A stretch of 64,000 bases of DNA from Actinomycetes bacterium (GCA_024637095.1 JAGXFV010000034.1:62001-126000); one strand, 5' to 3'; positions 37,918-47,898 are shown, counted from the stretch's first letter. The notes: generated by a model from the letters alone, not told the origin. A program made the numbers and translations.

Positions 37918-40119
37918 GTGATCGCCCAGGCGATGGACGAGGGACGGAGCGCCCTCACCGAGTCGGAGGGCAAGGCCCTCCTGGCCGACTACGGGATAGC
38001 GGTCGCAGAGGGCGCGCTGGTGCACGACGAGGCGGAAGCTCTGAGGGCCGCACGCCGCCTGGGATTCCCGCTGGTGCTCAAGGGGGCTTCCTCTCAGATC
38101 CTGCACAAATCGGATGCCGGCCTCGTGGTCCTCGATCTGCGGGACGAAGCCGCTGTCCGCCAGGCCTATCGCGAGTTGGTGGCGCGGGGAGAGGGACGGC
38201 TCGACGGGGTGCTGGTCGAGCAGATGCTCGTCTCTTCGCGGGAATTCGTCTGCGGACTGATCCGCGATCCCCAGTTCGGGCCGGTGGTGATGTTCGGCCT
38301 CGGCGGAGTGCTGGCCGAAGCGCTCAATGACGTGGCCTTTGGGGTGGCGCCCCTCAGCCGGCGGGAAGCCGAGTCCCTGCTCGACGCCATTCGCTCGCGC
38401 GAGCTCCTTGGGCCCTACCGCGGGGCGCAGCCGGTCGACCGCCGGGCGCTGGTGGACGTGCTGATGGCGCTGGGCCGCATCGCCGAAGAGCACCCCGAGA
38501 TCAGGGAGATGGACATCAACCCCCTGCTGGTCCCCGAGGGCCGGCCGGTGGCTGCCGACGCCCTGATCACGCTCGGACCTGCCGTCGAGCCGGCGCCGCG
38601 CTTCGAGATCGACTTCGAGCGGTTGGACGCGGTATTCAATCCGCGCTCCGTGGTGGTGGTGGGCGCTTCGTCCACGGTCACCAAGTGGGGCGGAACCATC
38701 ATGACCAATATCCTGGCCGGCGGTTTCGACGGCCCCGTCTATCCGATCAATCCCGGGGCGCAGCGCATCTTCGGGCTACCCGCTTATCCGAGCGTTGCTG
38801 CCTTGCCCGAGGTGCCCGACCTGGCGGTCGTCGCGGTTCCGGCGCGGATGGTGCGCGCGGTGGTCGAGGAGTGCGCCGACCGGGGCGTGCGCGCCGTCGT
38901 GGTGGTCACCTCCGGTTTTTCCGAAGTCAGCGAGGAGGGAGCCGAGGAAGAGGAGCGCATCGCCGAGATCGCCCGGCGGCACGGCATGCCGGTGGTAGGG
39001 CCCAATTGCATGGGCATCATCTCCTCTTGGTCCCGGTTCTATGCGACGGGAGCCGTGGTGATGCGGCCCGGTCGCGGTCCGGCCGCCTGCATCTCGCAAT
39101 CGGGAAACATGGGCATCCAGCTGATGTCCTCGGCGGAACAGCGGCAGGGCGGTATCGGCCGCTTCATCGGCGTGGGTAACGAGGCCATGGTCGACTCCAC
39201 GGACTTCCTCGAGTACCTGCATCGGGACCCTCGGACGGGGGTGATCCTCATGTACATGGAGGGCGCGGACGACGGCAGGCGTTTCCTGGAGATCTCGCGG
39301 GAGACCGTGAGGGACAAGCCCGTAGTGGTGCTCAAAGGGGGATCGAGCGACTTTGGCAGCCGTGCGGCCGCCTCGCACACCGGCGCGATGGCCGGTTCCG
39401 CCGAGATCTTCGAAGCCGCCGCGCGGCAGGCCGGCATCAACCTGACCTACGACCCGGACGAGTTCCTGGACCTCGCCTTCGCATTTTCCTATCTGCCCAT
39501 CCCTGCAGGTCGGCGCACGGCGATCGTCACCATGGGCGGCGGCTGGGGAGTGGTGGGCGCCGACGAGGCCGCCCGATCCGGTCTCGCTCTGGCCCGACTG
39601 CCCGAAGAGGTGATCGCCGAACTGGACGAGGTGCTGCCTCCCTTCTGGAGTAGGGCGAATCCGGTGGACCTGGTCGGCACCACGGCCGAGGGCGTGGCCG
39701 AGAAGGCGGTGGAAGCGGTCGTCCGTTCGCCCGAGGTGGACGGGGTGGTCGTCCTCGGCGTCGTGGGGATGATGACCACGCCGGTGAGGATCCTGAAAGA
39801 GGCTGCGGAACTCGCCGCGGAAAGGGGCTTTGCCCCGCCGGACGTGGGGCCTGGAGGCCTGGCCCGCTACCGCGAGCGCGAGGAGCGCTTCTTGGAGGAG
39901 GTCGCCTGTCTCATGGAGCGGCACGGCAAGCCCATCATCAACGTCTCCTTCACGCCTATCGAGCAGGCGGTTTTCGACTTCGGCCGCCGCTACGCGACTC
40001 TGGTGCTGCCCTCGCCTCTGCGCGGGGTGCGGGTGATGGCCCATCTGGCCGGCTACGGCTGCCGCGGCGGGGACAGGGAGAACTGCCCGCCCAAGAGTCA
40101 GGAGAGCCCGGTCCGATGA
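37918..40119 (+). CDS. ADP-forming acyl-CoA synthetase, fused beta-alpha type
   Basis: Makes or uses acetyl-CoA (or another acyl-CoA) with ATP/ADP and CoA. 733 residues. The N-terminal ATP-grasp half (about 10-225) has GASSQILHKSDAGLVVL and MDINPLLV. It is followed by a CoA-binding Rossmann domain (VVVGASSTVTKWGGTIMTNI) and ligase domains containing VGPNCMGIIS and the phosphohistidine loop SHTGAMAGS. GTG 37918 begins MIAQAMDEGRSALTE, the usual short lead into this family; TTG 37855, which overlaps the DUF1634 stop codon, is the alternative. Domain order beta-alpha is the reverse of the common alpha-beta fusion. The gene after it may be coupled. Confidence 0.85.
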   Translation: MIAQAMDEGRSALTESEGKALLADYGIAVAEGALVHDEAEALRAARRLGFPLVLKGASSQILHKSDAGLVVLDLRDEAAVRQAYRELVARGEGRLDGVLVEQMLVSSREFVCGLIRDPQFGPVVMFGLGGVLAEALNDVAFGVAPLSRREAESLLDAIRSRELLGPYRGAQPVDRRALVDVLMALGRIAEEHPEIREMDINPLLVPEGRPVAADALITLGPAVEPAPRFEIDFERLDAVFNPRSVVVVGASSTVTKWGGTIMTNILAGGFDGPVYPINPGAQRIFGLPAYPSVAALPEVPDLAVVAVPARMVRAVVEECADRGVRAVVVVTSGFSEVSEEGAEEEERIAEIARRHGMPVVGPNCMGIISSWSRFYATGAVVMRPGRGPAACISQSGNMGIQLMSSAEQRQGGIGRFIGVGNEAMVDSTDFLEYLHRDPRTGVILMYMEGADDGRRFLEISRETVRDKPVVVLKGGSSDFGSRAAASHTGAMAGSAEIFEAAARQAGINLTYDPDEFLDLAFAFSYLPIPAGRRTAIVTMGGGWGVVGADEAARSGLALARLPEEVIAELDEVLPPFWSRANPVDLVGTTAEGVAEKAVEAVVRSPEVDGVVVLGVVGMMTTPVRILKEAAELAAERGFAPPDVGPGGLARYREREERFLEEVACLMERHGKPIINVSFTPIEQAVFDFGRRYATLVLPSPLRGVRVMAHLAGYGCRGGDRENCPPKSQESPVR

Positions 40120-40133
40120 GAAAGGGGAATCCA

Positions 40134-40706
40134 ATGAGCAAGGGTCCGCCTCCGATTCGCGAGCGCCCCTCGGGGCCGCCTCGGCCTCCGGGTAACTACC
40201 TGGTAACCGCTGAGTCCCAGGTGGTCGCCTCGCTGCCCTACGAAGGCTCTGCAAACGGCATCGGCGAGGTATTCGAGCACCTGCTGACCTGGGCCAACAT
40301 CTACCACACGGAGACCTGGGGACCGTTTGTGGGCGTGTATGTGGATGGCACGGGAGGTGAGGACCGGCCTCTCGTGGCCGAGGCCTGGCTACCCATTCCC
40401 TCGGACATGCTCGAGATGACGCACGGCGACGCGCGCGTTCAGGTGAAGCGGATCCCGCCGGTCCGGGTAGCGGCGACGGTCCATCGGGGCTTCCCCGACG
40501 AACTGGGCGGAGCCCTTCGGAGCCTGCTGGAATGGGCGCAGGCCAGAGAGCTCACGCGGGTGACCGACGATCACCGCCAGGTCTACCGCCAGGCGCCTCC
40601 GGGCCATCCCGACGCCTGGGAGGTGGAGCTCCAGGTACCGGTGAGAGAAACTGATTCGCCTGCGCACGCTCCGCGCCGCACCCACGTCGACCAGGCCGGG
40701 GAGTAG
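40134..40706 (+). CDS. GyrI-like small-molecule-binding domain protein
   Basis: 190 residues. RIPPVRVAATVHRGFPDELGG followed by LRSLLEWAQARELT and the C-terminal PDAWEVELQVPV match the GyrI/AraC effector-binding fold (second half). The N-terminal part is Pro-rich. ATG 40134 follows AAAGGGG; an ATG at 40116 overlapping the ligase stop codon is possible. It probably binds a hydrophobic small molecule; no DNA-binding domain is present. Expressed with the acyl-CoA synthetase. Confidence 0.65.
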   Translation: MSKGPPPIRERPSGPPRPPGNYLVTAESQVVASLPYEGSANGIGEVFEHLLTWANIYHTETWGPFVGVYVDGTGGEDRPLVAEAWLPIPSDMLEMTHGDARVQVKRIPPVRVAATVHRGFPDELGGALRSLLEWAQARELTRVTDDHRQVYRQAPPGHPDAWEVELQVPVRETDSPAHAPRRTHVDQAGE

Positions 40707-40715
40707 CCGCCGGCC

Positions 40716-41891
40716 GTGGCCGCTCCTGCGTCGATTCTTCGCGCCATCGAGCATGAGGGTGGTCGCGTGCCTTTCGCCCGCTTCATGGAGCTCGCCCTGA
40801 CCGAACCCGCGGCAGGCTACTATACGACGAACGAGACCGTGATCGGCCGTCGAGGCGATTTCACCACCGCTCCCGAGCGCTCCCGGGCGTTCCCCGTCTA
40901 CCTGTCGCGCTTCCTGCGGCAGCTTGTGGCCGGCTTTTTCCGCGTGGCGCCGGGGCGTCCACCGCTGATACTCGAGCTGGGAGCGGGGGGCGGGGACCTT
41001 TCGGCGGGGATTCTCTCCGAGTGGCACGCGAACGAGCCCGGACTACGTGACCGCCTGCTCTACCGCACCCTGGACGTCAGCCCGGTGCTGCGCCGGCGCC
41101 AGGAGGAGCGGCTCGCGCCTTACCGTGAGTTTGGCTGGGACGTTCGGGTGCGGGAAGAGCTGAGTTCTCTCGATTCTCCCGGAGTTGCCTTCTCCAACGA
41201 ACTCGTCGACGCCCTCCCCGTCCACCTTCTGAACGTCGAACGAGATGTGCGCGAAGTCTGGGTGGAATCCGACGAGGGGGGCGAGCTGCATCAGCTACTG
41301 GGGGAGCCTACCGAGGCGGCACTGGGGGAGGCTGAACTGCTCTTCGGCTCGGCCCAGGCCGAGGTCCTGTCCGGTTACAGCCGCGACGGATGGATCGAGC
41401 TGCGCCCTGCCCTGGCGGGGCTGATCGAGAGCCTGTCTGGCGCTCTGGGCTCAGACGCCTGCCTGCTGACCATTGACTACGGAGAATGGCTGGCCGGTCC
41501 CCCCAGCGAGGAGACGGCCGGCCCGGAAGCGGGTTTGGCGGCGGCCCCGCCCGCGGTTCCCCACGGCCGCTCGGTGCGCGCTTACTTCAAGCATCAGCGG
41601 ATGGCCGATCTGACCGCCCTCGCGGGCAAACAGGACTTGACTGCGGATGTCGACTTCCGGGCCCTCGATCTCCACGGTTCCCGGTACGGTTTCCACCGTC
41701 TGCTCATGACCTCATTGGCGGCCTTTCTCGCCGGCCTGGGAGCGCGGGAGGATCTCGAGGCGGGGCATCGGGAACAACGGGAATCCTACGACTTTGAGCG
41801 CGACATCCAACTGTCCACCCTAGCCGCTCTGCTCGACGAGAACGACGTGGGCGGTCTCTTCAAGGTGATGATCCAGGTCCGCGAAACGTAG
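40716..41891 (+). CDS. MidA-type SAM-dependent methyltransferase (DUF185)
   Basis: 391 residues. PFARFMELALTEPAAGYYT, GDFTTAPERSRAFP, then the SAM site LILELGAGGGDLSAGIL and FSNELVDALPVH identify the DUF185/MidA family, the bacterial relatives of NDUFAF7. The mitochondrial enzyme methylates an arginine of complex I; the bacterial substrate is unknown. GTG start at 40716, 9 bases after the GyrI-like gene, so probably one operon. Confidence 0.85.
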   Translation: MAAPASILRAIEHEGGRVPFARFMELALTEPAAGYYTTNETVIGRRGDFTTAPERSRAFPVYLSRFLRQLVAGFFRVAPGRPPLILELGAGGGDLSAGILSEWHANEPGLRDRLLYRTLDVSPVLRRRQEERLAPYREFGWDVRVREELSSLDSPGVAFSNELVDALPVHLLNVERDVREVWVESDEGGELHQLLGEPTEAALGEAELLFGSAQAEVLSGYSRDGWIELRPALAGLIESLSGALGSDACLLTIDYGEWLAGPPSEETAGPEAGLAAAPPAVPHGRSVRAYFKHQRMADLTALAGKQDLTADVDFRALDLHGSRYGFHRLLMTSLAAFLAGLGAREDLEAGHREQRESYDFERDIQLSTLAALLDENDVGGLFKVMIQVRET

Positions 41892-41939
41892 TCGGTGGCC
41901 CGATAGGGAACTCGCGAAAAGGCGTCTGAAGGGGGAGTC

Positions 41940-43343
41940 GTGAAAACCAGAACCGAGCAAGACAGTCTGGGCGCATTGGAGGTCCCGGTCGACGCCCTCT
42001 ACGGCATCCAGACCCAGCGGGCCGTCGAAAACTTCCCGATTAGCGGGCGTCCTCCTCACCCGGACTTCACCTGGGCGGCGGTGCTGGTCAAGAAGGCGGC
42101 GGCCCTTTCCAACCTCGCCACCGGCCACCTTGAGCAGCGCCTGGGCCGGGCCATCGTGACGGCGGCAGACGAGATCCTGGCTGAGGGTCGGTGGCGGGAG
42201 CAGTTCGTGGTGGACCGCTTCCAGGCAGGGGCGGGCACCTCGCACAACATGAACACCAACGAGGTTCTGGCCAACCGGGCCAACGAGTTGCTGGGGGCCG
42301 GCCGCGGCGAGTACTCGCCGGTGCACCCCAACGATCACGTCAACATGTCCCAGTCATCCAACGACACGGTGCCCACCATGACCCGTCTGGCGATTTTGCG
42401 CGGTTGGGAGCGTTTGCGGGAGTCGCTGCGGGAGCTGGAGGAGGCTTTCGCGGAGAAGGCCAACGATTTCGACCAGATAGTGAAGTCCGGGCGGACCCAC
42501 CTGCAGGACGCGGTCCCCGTCCGCCTCGGCCAGGAATTCGGCGCCTACCGAACCACCGTGGGCAAGGCGGGGGTGCGTCTGGAGCAGGCGGCCGAGGACC
42601 TGCGCTCGCTCAATCTCGGGGCAACCGCTCTCGGCACGGGCATCAACTCTCCGGCTGAATACCGCGAGCAGGTGGTCGAAGAGCTCTCCCGGCTCACCGG
42701 CTGGCCGCTGCGCGCTCCCCAGGATTACTTCCAGATCACCCAGAGCTATGATGACTTTGTCCGCTTCTCGGGGGAACTGCGCAACCTGGCCGTGGAGCTC
42801 ACCAAGATAGCCAACGACCTGCGCCTGCTGAGCTCGGGTCCGCGGGCGGGGCTGGGCGACATCTCGCTGCCGCCGGTTCAACCGGGCTCCTCGATCATGC
42901 CGGGCAAGGTCAACCCGGTGATGGCCGAGATGCTGAACATGGTCTGCTTCGATGTCATCGGCGGCGACCTGACGGTCTCGCTGGCCGGACTCCATGGGCA
43001 ACTCGACCTGAACGTGTTCGCGCCGGTGATGGCCCACGTGCTCCCCGAGCGCTTGGACAACCTATCTCGCGCCCTGACAGTTTTCACGGATAGGTGCGTG
43101 CGGGGCATCGAGGCCGACGAAATCCGGCTCGCTGATCAGGTTGCCCGGAACACCAGCCTGGCCACCGCCCTCGCCCCCGCGATCGGCTATGCACGTGCGG
43201 CCACGGTGGCTAAGCGGGCGGTGGCCGAAAACCTGAGTGTGCGCGAGGCCGCCGAGCGCGAGGGAGTGGGCGAGGGCCTGGATCTGGACGAGCTGCTCGA
43301 CCCGCGCAGGCTCACCGAACCGGGCATGCCAACATCAATTTAG
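41940..43343 (+). CDS. Class II fumarase/aspartase superfamily lyase
   Basis: 467 residues. The superfamily signature GSSIMPGKVNPVMAE is present, as is VPVDALYGIQTQRAVENFPISG at the start. The substrate-defining region reads AGAGTSHNMNTNEVLANRA, closer to aspartate ammonia-lyase (AGAGTS) than to fumarase (GSGTQ). PNDHVNMSQSSND resembles fumarase. Sequence alone therefore does not decide between fumarate hydratase and aspartate ammonia-lyase. GTG start at 41940 behind GAAGGGGGAG. Alone in its unit. Confidence 0.85.
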   Translation: MKTRTEQDSLGALEVPVDALYGIQTQRAVENFPISGRPPHPDFTWAAVLVKKAAALSNLATGHLEQRLGRAIVTAADEILAEGRWREQFVVDRFQAGAGTSHNMNTNEVLANRANELLGAGRGEYSPVHPNDHVNMSQSSNDTVPTMTRLAILRGWERLRESLRELEEAFAEKANDFDQIVKSGRTHLQDAVPVRLGQEFGAYRTTVGKAGVRLEQAAEDLRSLNLGATALGTGINSPAEYREQVVEELSRLTGWPLRAPQDYFQITQSYDDFVRFSGELRNLAVELTKIANDLRLLSSGPRAGLGDISLPPVQPGSSIMPGKVNPVMAEMLNMVCFDVIGGDLTVSLAGLHGQLDLNVFAPVMAHVLPERLDNLSRALTVFTDRCVRGIEADEIRLADQVARNTSLATALAPAIGYARAATVAKRAVAENLSVREAAEREGVGEGLDLDELLDPRRLTEPGMPTSI

Positions 43344-43436
43344 TGTAACGAGACATTTCTCCAGGCGAGACGGTGCTAGGATGGCCGGACTCTGAGCAGG
43401 TCAGAGGTCAGTCGTCCGCTCTCAGGATCGTCACGC

Positions 43437-45419
43437 TTGAAAGCAAGTTCGGAAAAGCCGCTCGCTTTCCCCCCGGACTCTCCGGTGGCAGCCTCCCTGC
43501 TCAATCATGTGCCCGTGGCCCTCCTGGTGCTGGACCCCGCCAATTGGTCGGTCAGTTATGCCAACGAGCGCGCGCTGGATTTCCTCCCCGAATCTCTGGG
43601 CCGCGGAAGCGTCGCCCTCTCTCTGCCCGATCTCTTGCAGCCTTCCACGGCAGAAGTGCTGGAAGGGGTGCGGCGCGAGGGGCGCAGCCGCGGTTTCGAC
43701 GAGGTGATGCGGCAACTGCCTTCGCGCGGAGAGACCTTTTGGAATCTGTCGCTTATCCCGCTCGGCGCGCCTGGACCGCCACAACGGGTACTGCTTTGCG
43801 CTGTGGACGTCACAGAACAGGTTGGCCTTCGCGAGGGTCTGCGCGGAGCGGTGGCGCGCGAGGCGGAGCGCACGGAGGAACTGTCGGCCATCGTTGCCGC
43901 CTTCCCCGACGGACTGATTCTCACGGATGCTCAAGGCATCGTGCTTTTCGCCAACAGCCGGGCGGCGGAGGTCCTCGGCCTTGGCCGGCCCGACCTCGAC
44001 CAGGCGGATGCCTGTGGGCTCCTAGGCGGAAAGGGAGAGGGCTTCCCGTGTGAGGCCCTGCGGGGGGAGGAGGTGCGAGACCACAGGGTGGTTCTGGACC
44101 GTGGCGGGGCACAGGTTCACATTGCTGCGCACGCCTCGCCCATACGGGAACGCGACGGCAGCATCGTGGGCGCCGCGCTGGTGGTGGTCGATATCACCGG
44201 CTGGGTTCAGGCCCAGCGAAAACTGGAGGCGGCGCTCGCGGAGGAGCGTAGGCGCTCGGCGCAGTTGAGGGTGTTCAGCCAACTCATGATGAGCGTCAAC
44301 AGCGAGACCGAGCCCGGACGGCTTCTGGACACGGTGGTGCATGGGGCCACCCGGCTGGCGGGAGCACTCTCGGCATCCTTCTACAGCGTGGAACGGGGCC
44401 GCCTGCGACTCGATGCCCACTGCGTCTCCCCCGAGGCCTTCAGTCGCGATCAAGCGGCACGCGACCGGGTGCGCTCCCTACTCGGCCGCGTGATGCGGGA
44501 GCGCGAAACCCTCCGCTCGGGGTTTGGTGAACTGGCGGTACCCGTTCTCGAGGGGAACGGCGACCTCACCGGCGTTCTCTTGCTGATGCGCCGCGCGGAG
44601 GGAGGAGGCTTCGCCGCCGACGACGCCGTCTTCGTCGGCAACCTGGCCGCTCACGTCTCCGTGGCACTTCAGAACCTCCGGCGGATAGAACATGAACGGG
44701 AAATCGCCGAGTACCTGCAGCGCGCGATGCTGCCGGAGATCGCCGGCATCGAAGGGCTGGAGGTTCATTTCAGCTATCGCAGCGCGACAGAGGCCACTCT
44801 GGTCGGAGGCGACTTCTACGACCTCATCCCGCTGTCGCGGGGGCGCTGTGCGCTGATCGCCGGAGACGTATGCGGGAAGGGCCTGAGCGCGGCGACCCAG
44901 ACCGCCAAGGCCCGCTACATGTTCCGCGCCTACGCGTCCTTCGACCTTTCCCCGGGGCAGTGGCTGACGCTTGTCAACGAGAACCTGGGGGTGAGCCTGG
45001 CCAGAGATGAGTTCGTGACCGCTGCTCTGGTCGTGGTGGATGCGGGCGTCGGAACCATCACTTACAGTCTGGCGGGGCATCCTCCCCCGCTTCTCATGGA
45101 AGCCGGGCAGCCGGCGCGATTCCTCGGCGGACAACCTGGTCTGCCGCTAAATGCCTTGGAAAAGCAGCGGTACGCGACCCATTCTGACAACCTGGCTCCC
45201 GGGGCGACGCTGCTGCTCTACACCGACGGTCTGTACGAGGCGCGCGCGGACACCGAGTTGTTCGGCGTGGAGCGCCTCGCAAGGCGGGCCCCCGAACTGC
45301 TGTCTGATTCTCTCGCCCGCAGTGCGGAAGCCCTGCTGATCGAGGCGGCGGAGTTTGCCGGGGGCAGGTTGCGGGACGATGTGGTCGTTGGCCTCTGCCG
45401 GAGGGCTCACGGCGCGTAG
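43437..45419 (+). CDS. PAS-PAS-GAF-SpoIIE phosphatase (PPM type)
   Basis: Signalling phosphatase that probably acts on an anti-anti-sigma (STAS) protein. 660 residues: PAS about 15-135 (FWNLSLIPLGAPGPPQRVLL), a second PAS about 140-260 (LILTDAQGIVLFANSRAAEV), GAF about 280-410, and a SpoIIE-type domain about 425-655 with VGGDFYDLIPL, AGDVCGKGLSAA and YTDGLYEARAD, which hold metal-binding Asp residues. The start is not firm: TTG at 43437 is the longest; no good ribosome-binding site precedes it. Cytoplasmic; no membrane helix. Confidence 0.88.
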   Translation: MKASSEKPLAFPPDSPVAASLLNHVPVALLVLDPANWSVSYANERALDFLPESLGRGSVALSLPDLLQPSTAEVLEGVRREGRSRGFDEVMRQLPSRGETFWNLSLIPLGAPGPPQRVLLCAVDVTEQVGLREGLRGAVAREAERTEELSAIVAAFPDGLILTDAQGIVLFANSRAAEVLGLGRPDLDQADACGLLGGKGEGFPCEALRGEEVRDHRVVLDRGGAQVHIAAHASPIRERDGSIVGAALVVVDITGWVQAQRKLEAALAEERRRSAQLRVFSQLMMSVNSETEPGRLLDTVVHGATRLAGALSASFYSVERGRLRLDAHCVSPEAFSRDQAARDRVRSLLGRVMRERETLRSGFGELAVPVLEGNGDLTGVLLLMRRAEGGGFAADDAVFVGNLAAHVSVALQNLRRIEHEREIAEYLQRAMLPEIAGIEGLEVHFSYRSATEATLVGGDFYDLIPLSRGRCALIAGDVCGKGLSAATQTAKARYMFRAYASFDLSPGQWLTLVNENLGVSLARDEFVTAALVVVDAGVGTITYSLAGHPPPLLMEAGQPARFLGGQPGLPLNALEKQRYATHSDNLAPGATLLLYTDGLYEARADTELFGVERLARRAPELLSDSLARSAEALLIEAAEFAGGRLRDDVVVGLCRRAHGA

Positions 45420-46657
45420 ATCAGCAGATCTCCCTGGCGCTCCAGTGTGAGCCCGAAGGGTGAGCTCAGCGTGACCAGACGGCTGAGAATCCGGTCCGCG
45501 GCATCACCCTCCACGACGGCGGGAATGCCGTGGGCATCGGAGAGATACACCGGCGTAATCTGCAGGCTCGGCGGCCGGCCTTCCCGCAGCTCCGCCTCCA
45601 GGAGGAAGGCCTCACCGGTCTCGCGGGAGCGATGGTCGAACACGAAGTCGCCCAGGCTGTAGGCGATGACCGCGTTTTGGTAGATCTCGAGACCCTGAAT
45701 CACGTGGGGATGGTGCCCCAGGACCACGTCGGCGCCGGCTTCCACCATTCTGTGGGCCAAGGCGCGCTGATCGGCGTTGGCGGCGGATTCGTACTCGACA
45801 CCCCAGTGAATGCTCACGATGACCCACTCATACTCCAGAGCCGTGGCGCGGATGTCTTTGAGCAGGCGTTGCTGATCGGGCCTTCCCGGGTTGACGCCGG
45901 CCCGTTCTTGGCCGGCGCGGAAGCCGGCCGGCAGGATCAGTGAGTAGGCCAGCAGCGCCGCACGGTCGCCGTTCACGTCCATCACCGCGGGCGCGCGGGC
46001 GGCGGCCAGGTTTTCTCCGGCGCCTGCCGCGCCAATCCCGGCGGCCGACAGCCGGGCGATGGTGTCGGTGAGGGCGGCCTCTCCCCAATCGAGGGCATGG
46101 TTGTTGGCCAATGAAACCAAGTCGATTCCTGCCGAGCGGAGGCCGGTGACGAGCTGCGGGCGTCCGCGGAACACGACGTCTTTGTCCGGATCGGGAGTAC
46201 CCTGGTCCGACGCCGGTGATTCCAGGTTGACGTAGGCAATGTCCGCCCGGCTGAGAAGCGGGGCAACCCCGGAGAGCGCGGCCTCCCCGCCCTGGGAGTC
46301 GATGAAGTCGCCGACCTTGCGGTCGCCGATAACGTCGCCACCCGCCGCGAGGGTGAGGGAAGCCGAAGCGGGCGGTTCGGATATGGCGGTCGTGGTGGTG
46401 GAATCCGGCCGGCCGGGAGCCTGTTCCGCACCGCCTCCGGAATCTTCGGCTGCCGCCGTGTCGCCGGTCGCCCCCTGGTCGAAGAGGTAGACCCCGCCCA
46501 GGAGAACCGCGAGGAGCCAGACGCCGATCACCATGGCGGCGAGGACGGCCTTCCCGGGGGCGGGCCCGCTGGTCCGGCGTCGGTTCCGCCGCGGGCTCGA
46601 ACTATGACCCGCTCTCGAACCCGGTCCGGTTCCCGATCCTCTTCTTCGGCCGCTCAT
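45407..46657 (-). CDS. CapA-family protein (PGA_cap metallophosphatase-like), membrane-anchored
   Basis: 416 residues. A basic N-terminus and one anchor helix (VLAAMVIGVWLLAVLLGGVY) are followed by a Ser/Thr/Gly linker and the CapA domain: AAGGDVIGD, NLESPASD, ANNHALDWG, VSIHWGVEY and LGHHPHVIQG. These resemble the poly-gamma-glutamate synthesis protein CapA, a calcineurin-fold member. Whether a capsule is made is not shown; no CapB/CapC lie nearby. AGGAGCG is the ribosome-binding site. Overlaps the SpoIIE gene tail to tail by 13 bases. Confidence 0.85.
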   Translation of the reverse strand: MSGRRRGSGTGPGSRAGHSSSPRRNRRRTSGPAPGKAVLAAMVIGVWLLAVLLGGVYLFDQGATGDTAAAEDSGGGAEQAPGRPDSTTTTAISEPPASASLTLAAGGDVIGDRKVGDFIDSQGGEAALSGVAPLLSRADIAYVNLESPASDQGTPDPDKDVVFRGRPQLVTGLRSAGIDLVSLANNHALDWGEAALTDTIARLSAAGIGAAGAGENLAAARAPAVMDVNGDRAALLAYSLILPAGFRAGQERAGVNPGRPDQQRLLKDIRATALEYEWVIVSIHWGVEYESAANADQRALAHRMVEAGADVVLGHHPHVIQGLEIYQNAVIAYSLGDFVFDHRSRETGEAFLLEAELREGRPPSLQITPVYLSDAHGIPAVVEGDAADRILSRLVTLSSPFGLTLERQGDLLIYAP

Positions 46658-46781
46658 CGCTCCTCTATTCTGCGTGGGCCGGCCTTCACCTGTCCGCGGC
46701 TCCCGAGATGGCCGCCGGAACGCAAATGTCCTCTCGAAGCAGTTCCGTTCAGCGCCGAAGAGTTGCGGCGAAGGGCGCGGG

Positions 46782-46787
46782 TATAAT
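46782..46787 (+). promoter_or_regulatory. -10 box upstream of the amidase gene
   Basis: TATAAT, a perfect consensus, 43 bases before the chosen ATG at 46831. No clear -35 at the normal distance. Confidence 0.45.
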
Positions 46788-46830
46788 ACGCGCTCGTCGA
46801 CTCGTCGGAAGTGGAGGCTTTGTTCTGTCT

Positions 46831-47898
46831 ATGAGACCCGTTTCTCGCGGAAGCAGAGGAAAAGAGGTTCTCGATATCCAAACCCGGTTGCGGGGATTGG
46901 GCCTCGAGGTAGGGAGTGAGGGAGCCGACGGACACTTCGGACCCCAGACCGAACTCGCTGTCCGCGCCTTCCAGCAGGGGAGGCTTCTCCTGGCCGACGG
47001 CGTGGTGGGAGAGAACACCTGGGCGGAACTGGTCGAGGCCGGGTACCAGCTTGGCGAACGGCTGGTCTATCTGCGCATACCGCCCATGAGGGGCGACGAC
47101 GTTCTCGATCTGCAACGCAGGCTCAACTCTTTCGGCTTCGATTCCGGTCCGGAGGACGGCATCTTCGGCGCCCTCACCGAGGAAGCGTTGATGGAGTTTC
47201 AGCGGAACGCCGGTCTCAACGTGGACGCCATTCTGGGCGAGAGCACCCTGGACCGCCTGCAGCGGGTGCACAAGGCCGAGCTAGGCGTCCATGGCAGGAA
47301 GATACCGGACCGGATGGGGGGCTACGTCGGCCGCAGTGCGCTCGAGGGAGTCAAGATCACCCTCGACCCGGGTCATGGCGGAACGGATCGAGGTCATCTG
47401 GGAATAGCGGGCTTGACCGAGAAGAAGATCAATCTGGACCTCGCCCGGCGACTCGCCGACCGGCTCAGGGCCAGGGGAGCGGAGGTTCTCCTTGTCCGTG
47501 AGTCCGATTCCCATATTGGATTCTCCGAGCGGGCCGAGCTGGCCAACCGGTGGGGAACGGAGATCAACCTGGCCCTCCACCACAACGCCAACCCCAGTGC
47601 GCGGGCCCACGGCGCCGCCACCTACTACTTCGCCAACGGGACCTATTTCTCCGAGGCGGGGAAGCGCCTGGCCGGCTATATCGTCAAGGAGTTGGTCGAG
47701 GGCTTGGGACGCACCGACCTGCACACGCATGGCCGAAATTTCTCCTGTCTGCGCGAGCTGGACGGTCTCTCCGTGATGGTGGAACCCGCGTTTATGACCC
47801 ACCCGGCGGAGGGGGCCGCGCTTCGCGGGGTGGGTACGATCGAGGCCGAGGCGGAAGCCATATTGAGGGGACTGGAGCGTTACCTAAGCCGCAGCTAG
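46831..47898 (+). CDS. N-acetylmuramoyl-L-alanine amidase with two peptidoglycan-binding domains
   Basis: Cleaves stem peptides from peptidoglycan. 355 residues: two PG_binding_1 modules (about 10-70 and 85-145, each with a DIQTRLRGLG or DLQRRLNSFG helix), then an Amidase_3 domain with ITLDPGHGGTDRGHLG, HHNANPSARAHGAATYYF and the catalytic Glu in MVEPAFMTHP. The zinc ligands are present. No signal peptide is seen from ATG 46831; starts further upstream (in frame to 46708) do not supply one either. The position suggests it could be exported by another route or act after lysis. Confidence 0.87.
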   Translation: MRPVSRGSRGKEVLDIQTRLRGLGLEVGSEGADGHFGPQTELAVRAFQQGRLLLADGVVGENTWAELVEAGYQLGERLVYLRIPPMRGDDVLDLQRRLNSFGFDSGPEDGIFGALTEEALMEFQRNAGLNVDAILGESTLDRLQRVHKAELGVHGRKIPDRMGGYVGRSALEGVKITLDPGHGGTDRGHLGIAGLTEKKINLDLARRLADRLRARGAEVLLVRESDSHIGFSERAELANRWGTEINLALHHNANPSARAHGAATYYFANGTYFSEAGKRLAGYIVKELVEGLGRTDLHTHGRNFSCLRELDGLSVMVEPAFMTHPAEGAALRGVGTIEAEAEAILRGLERYLSRS

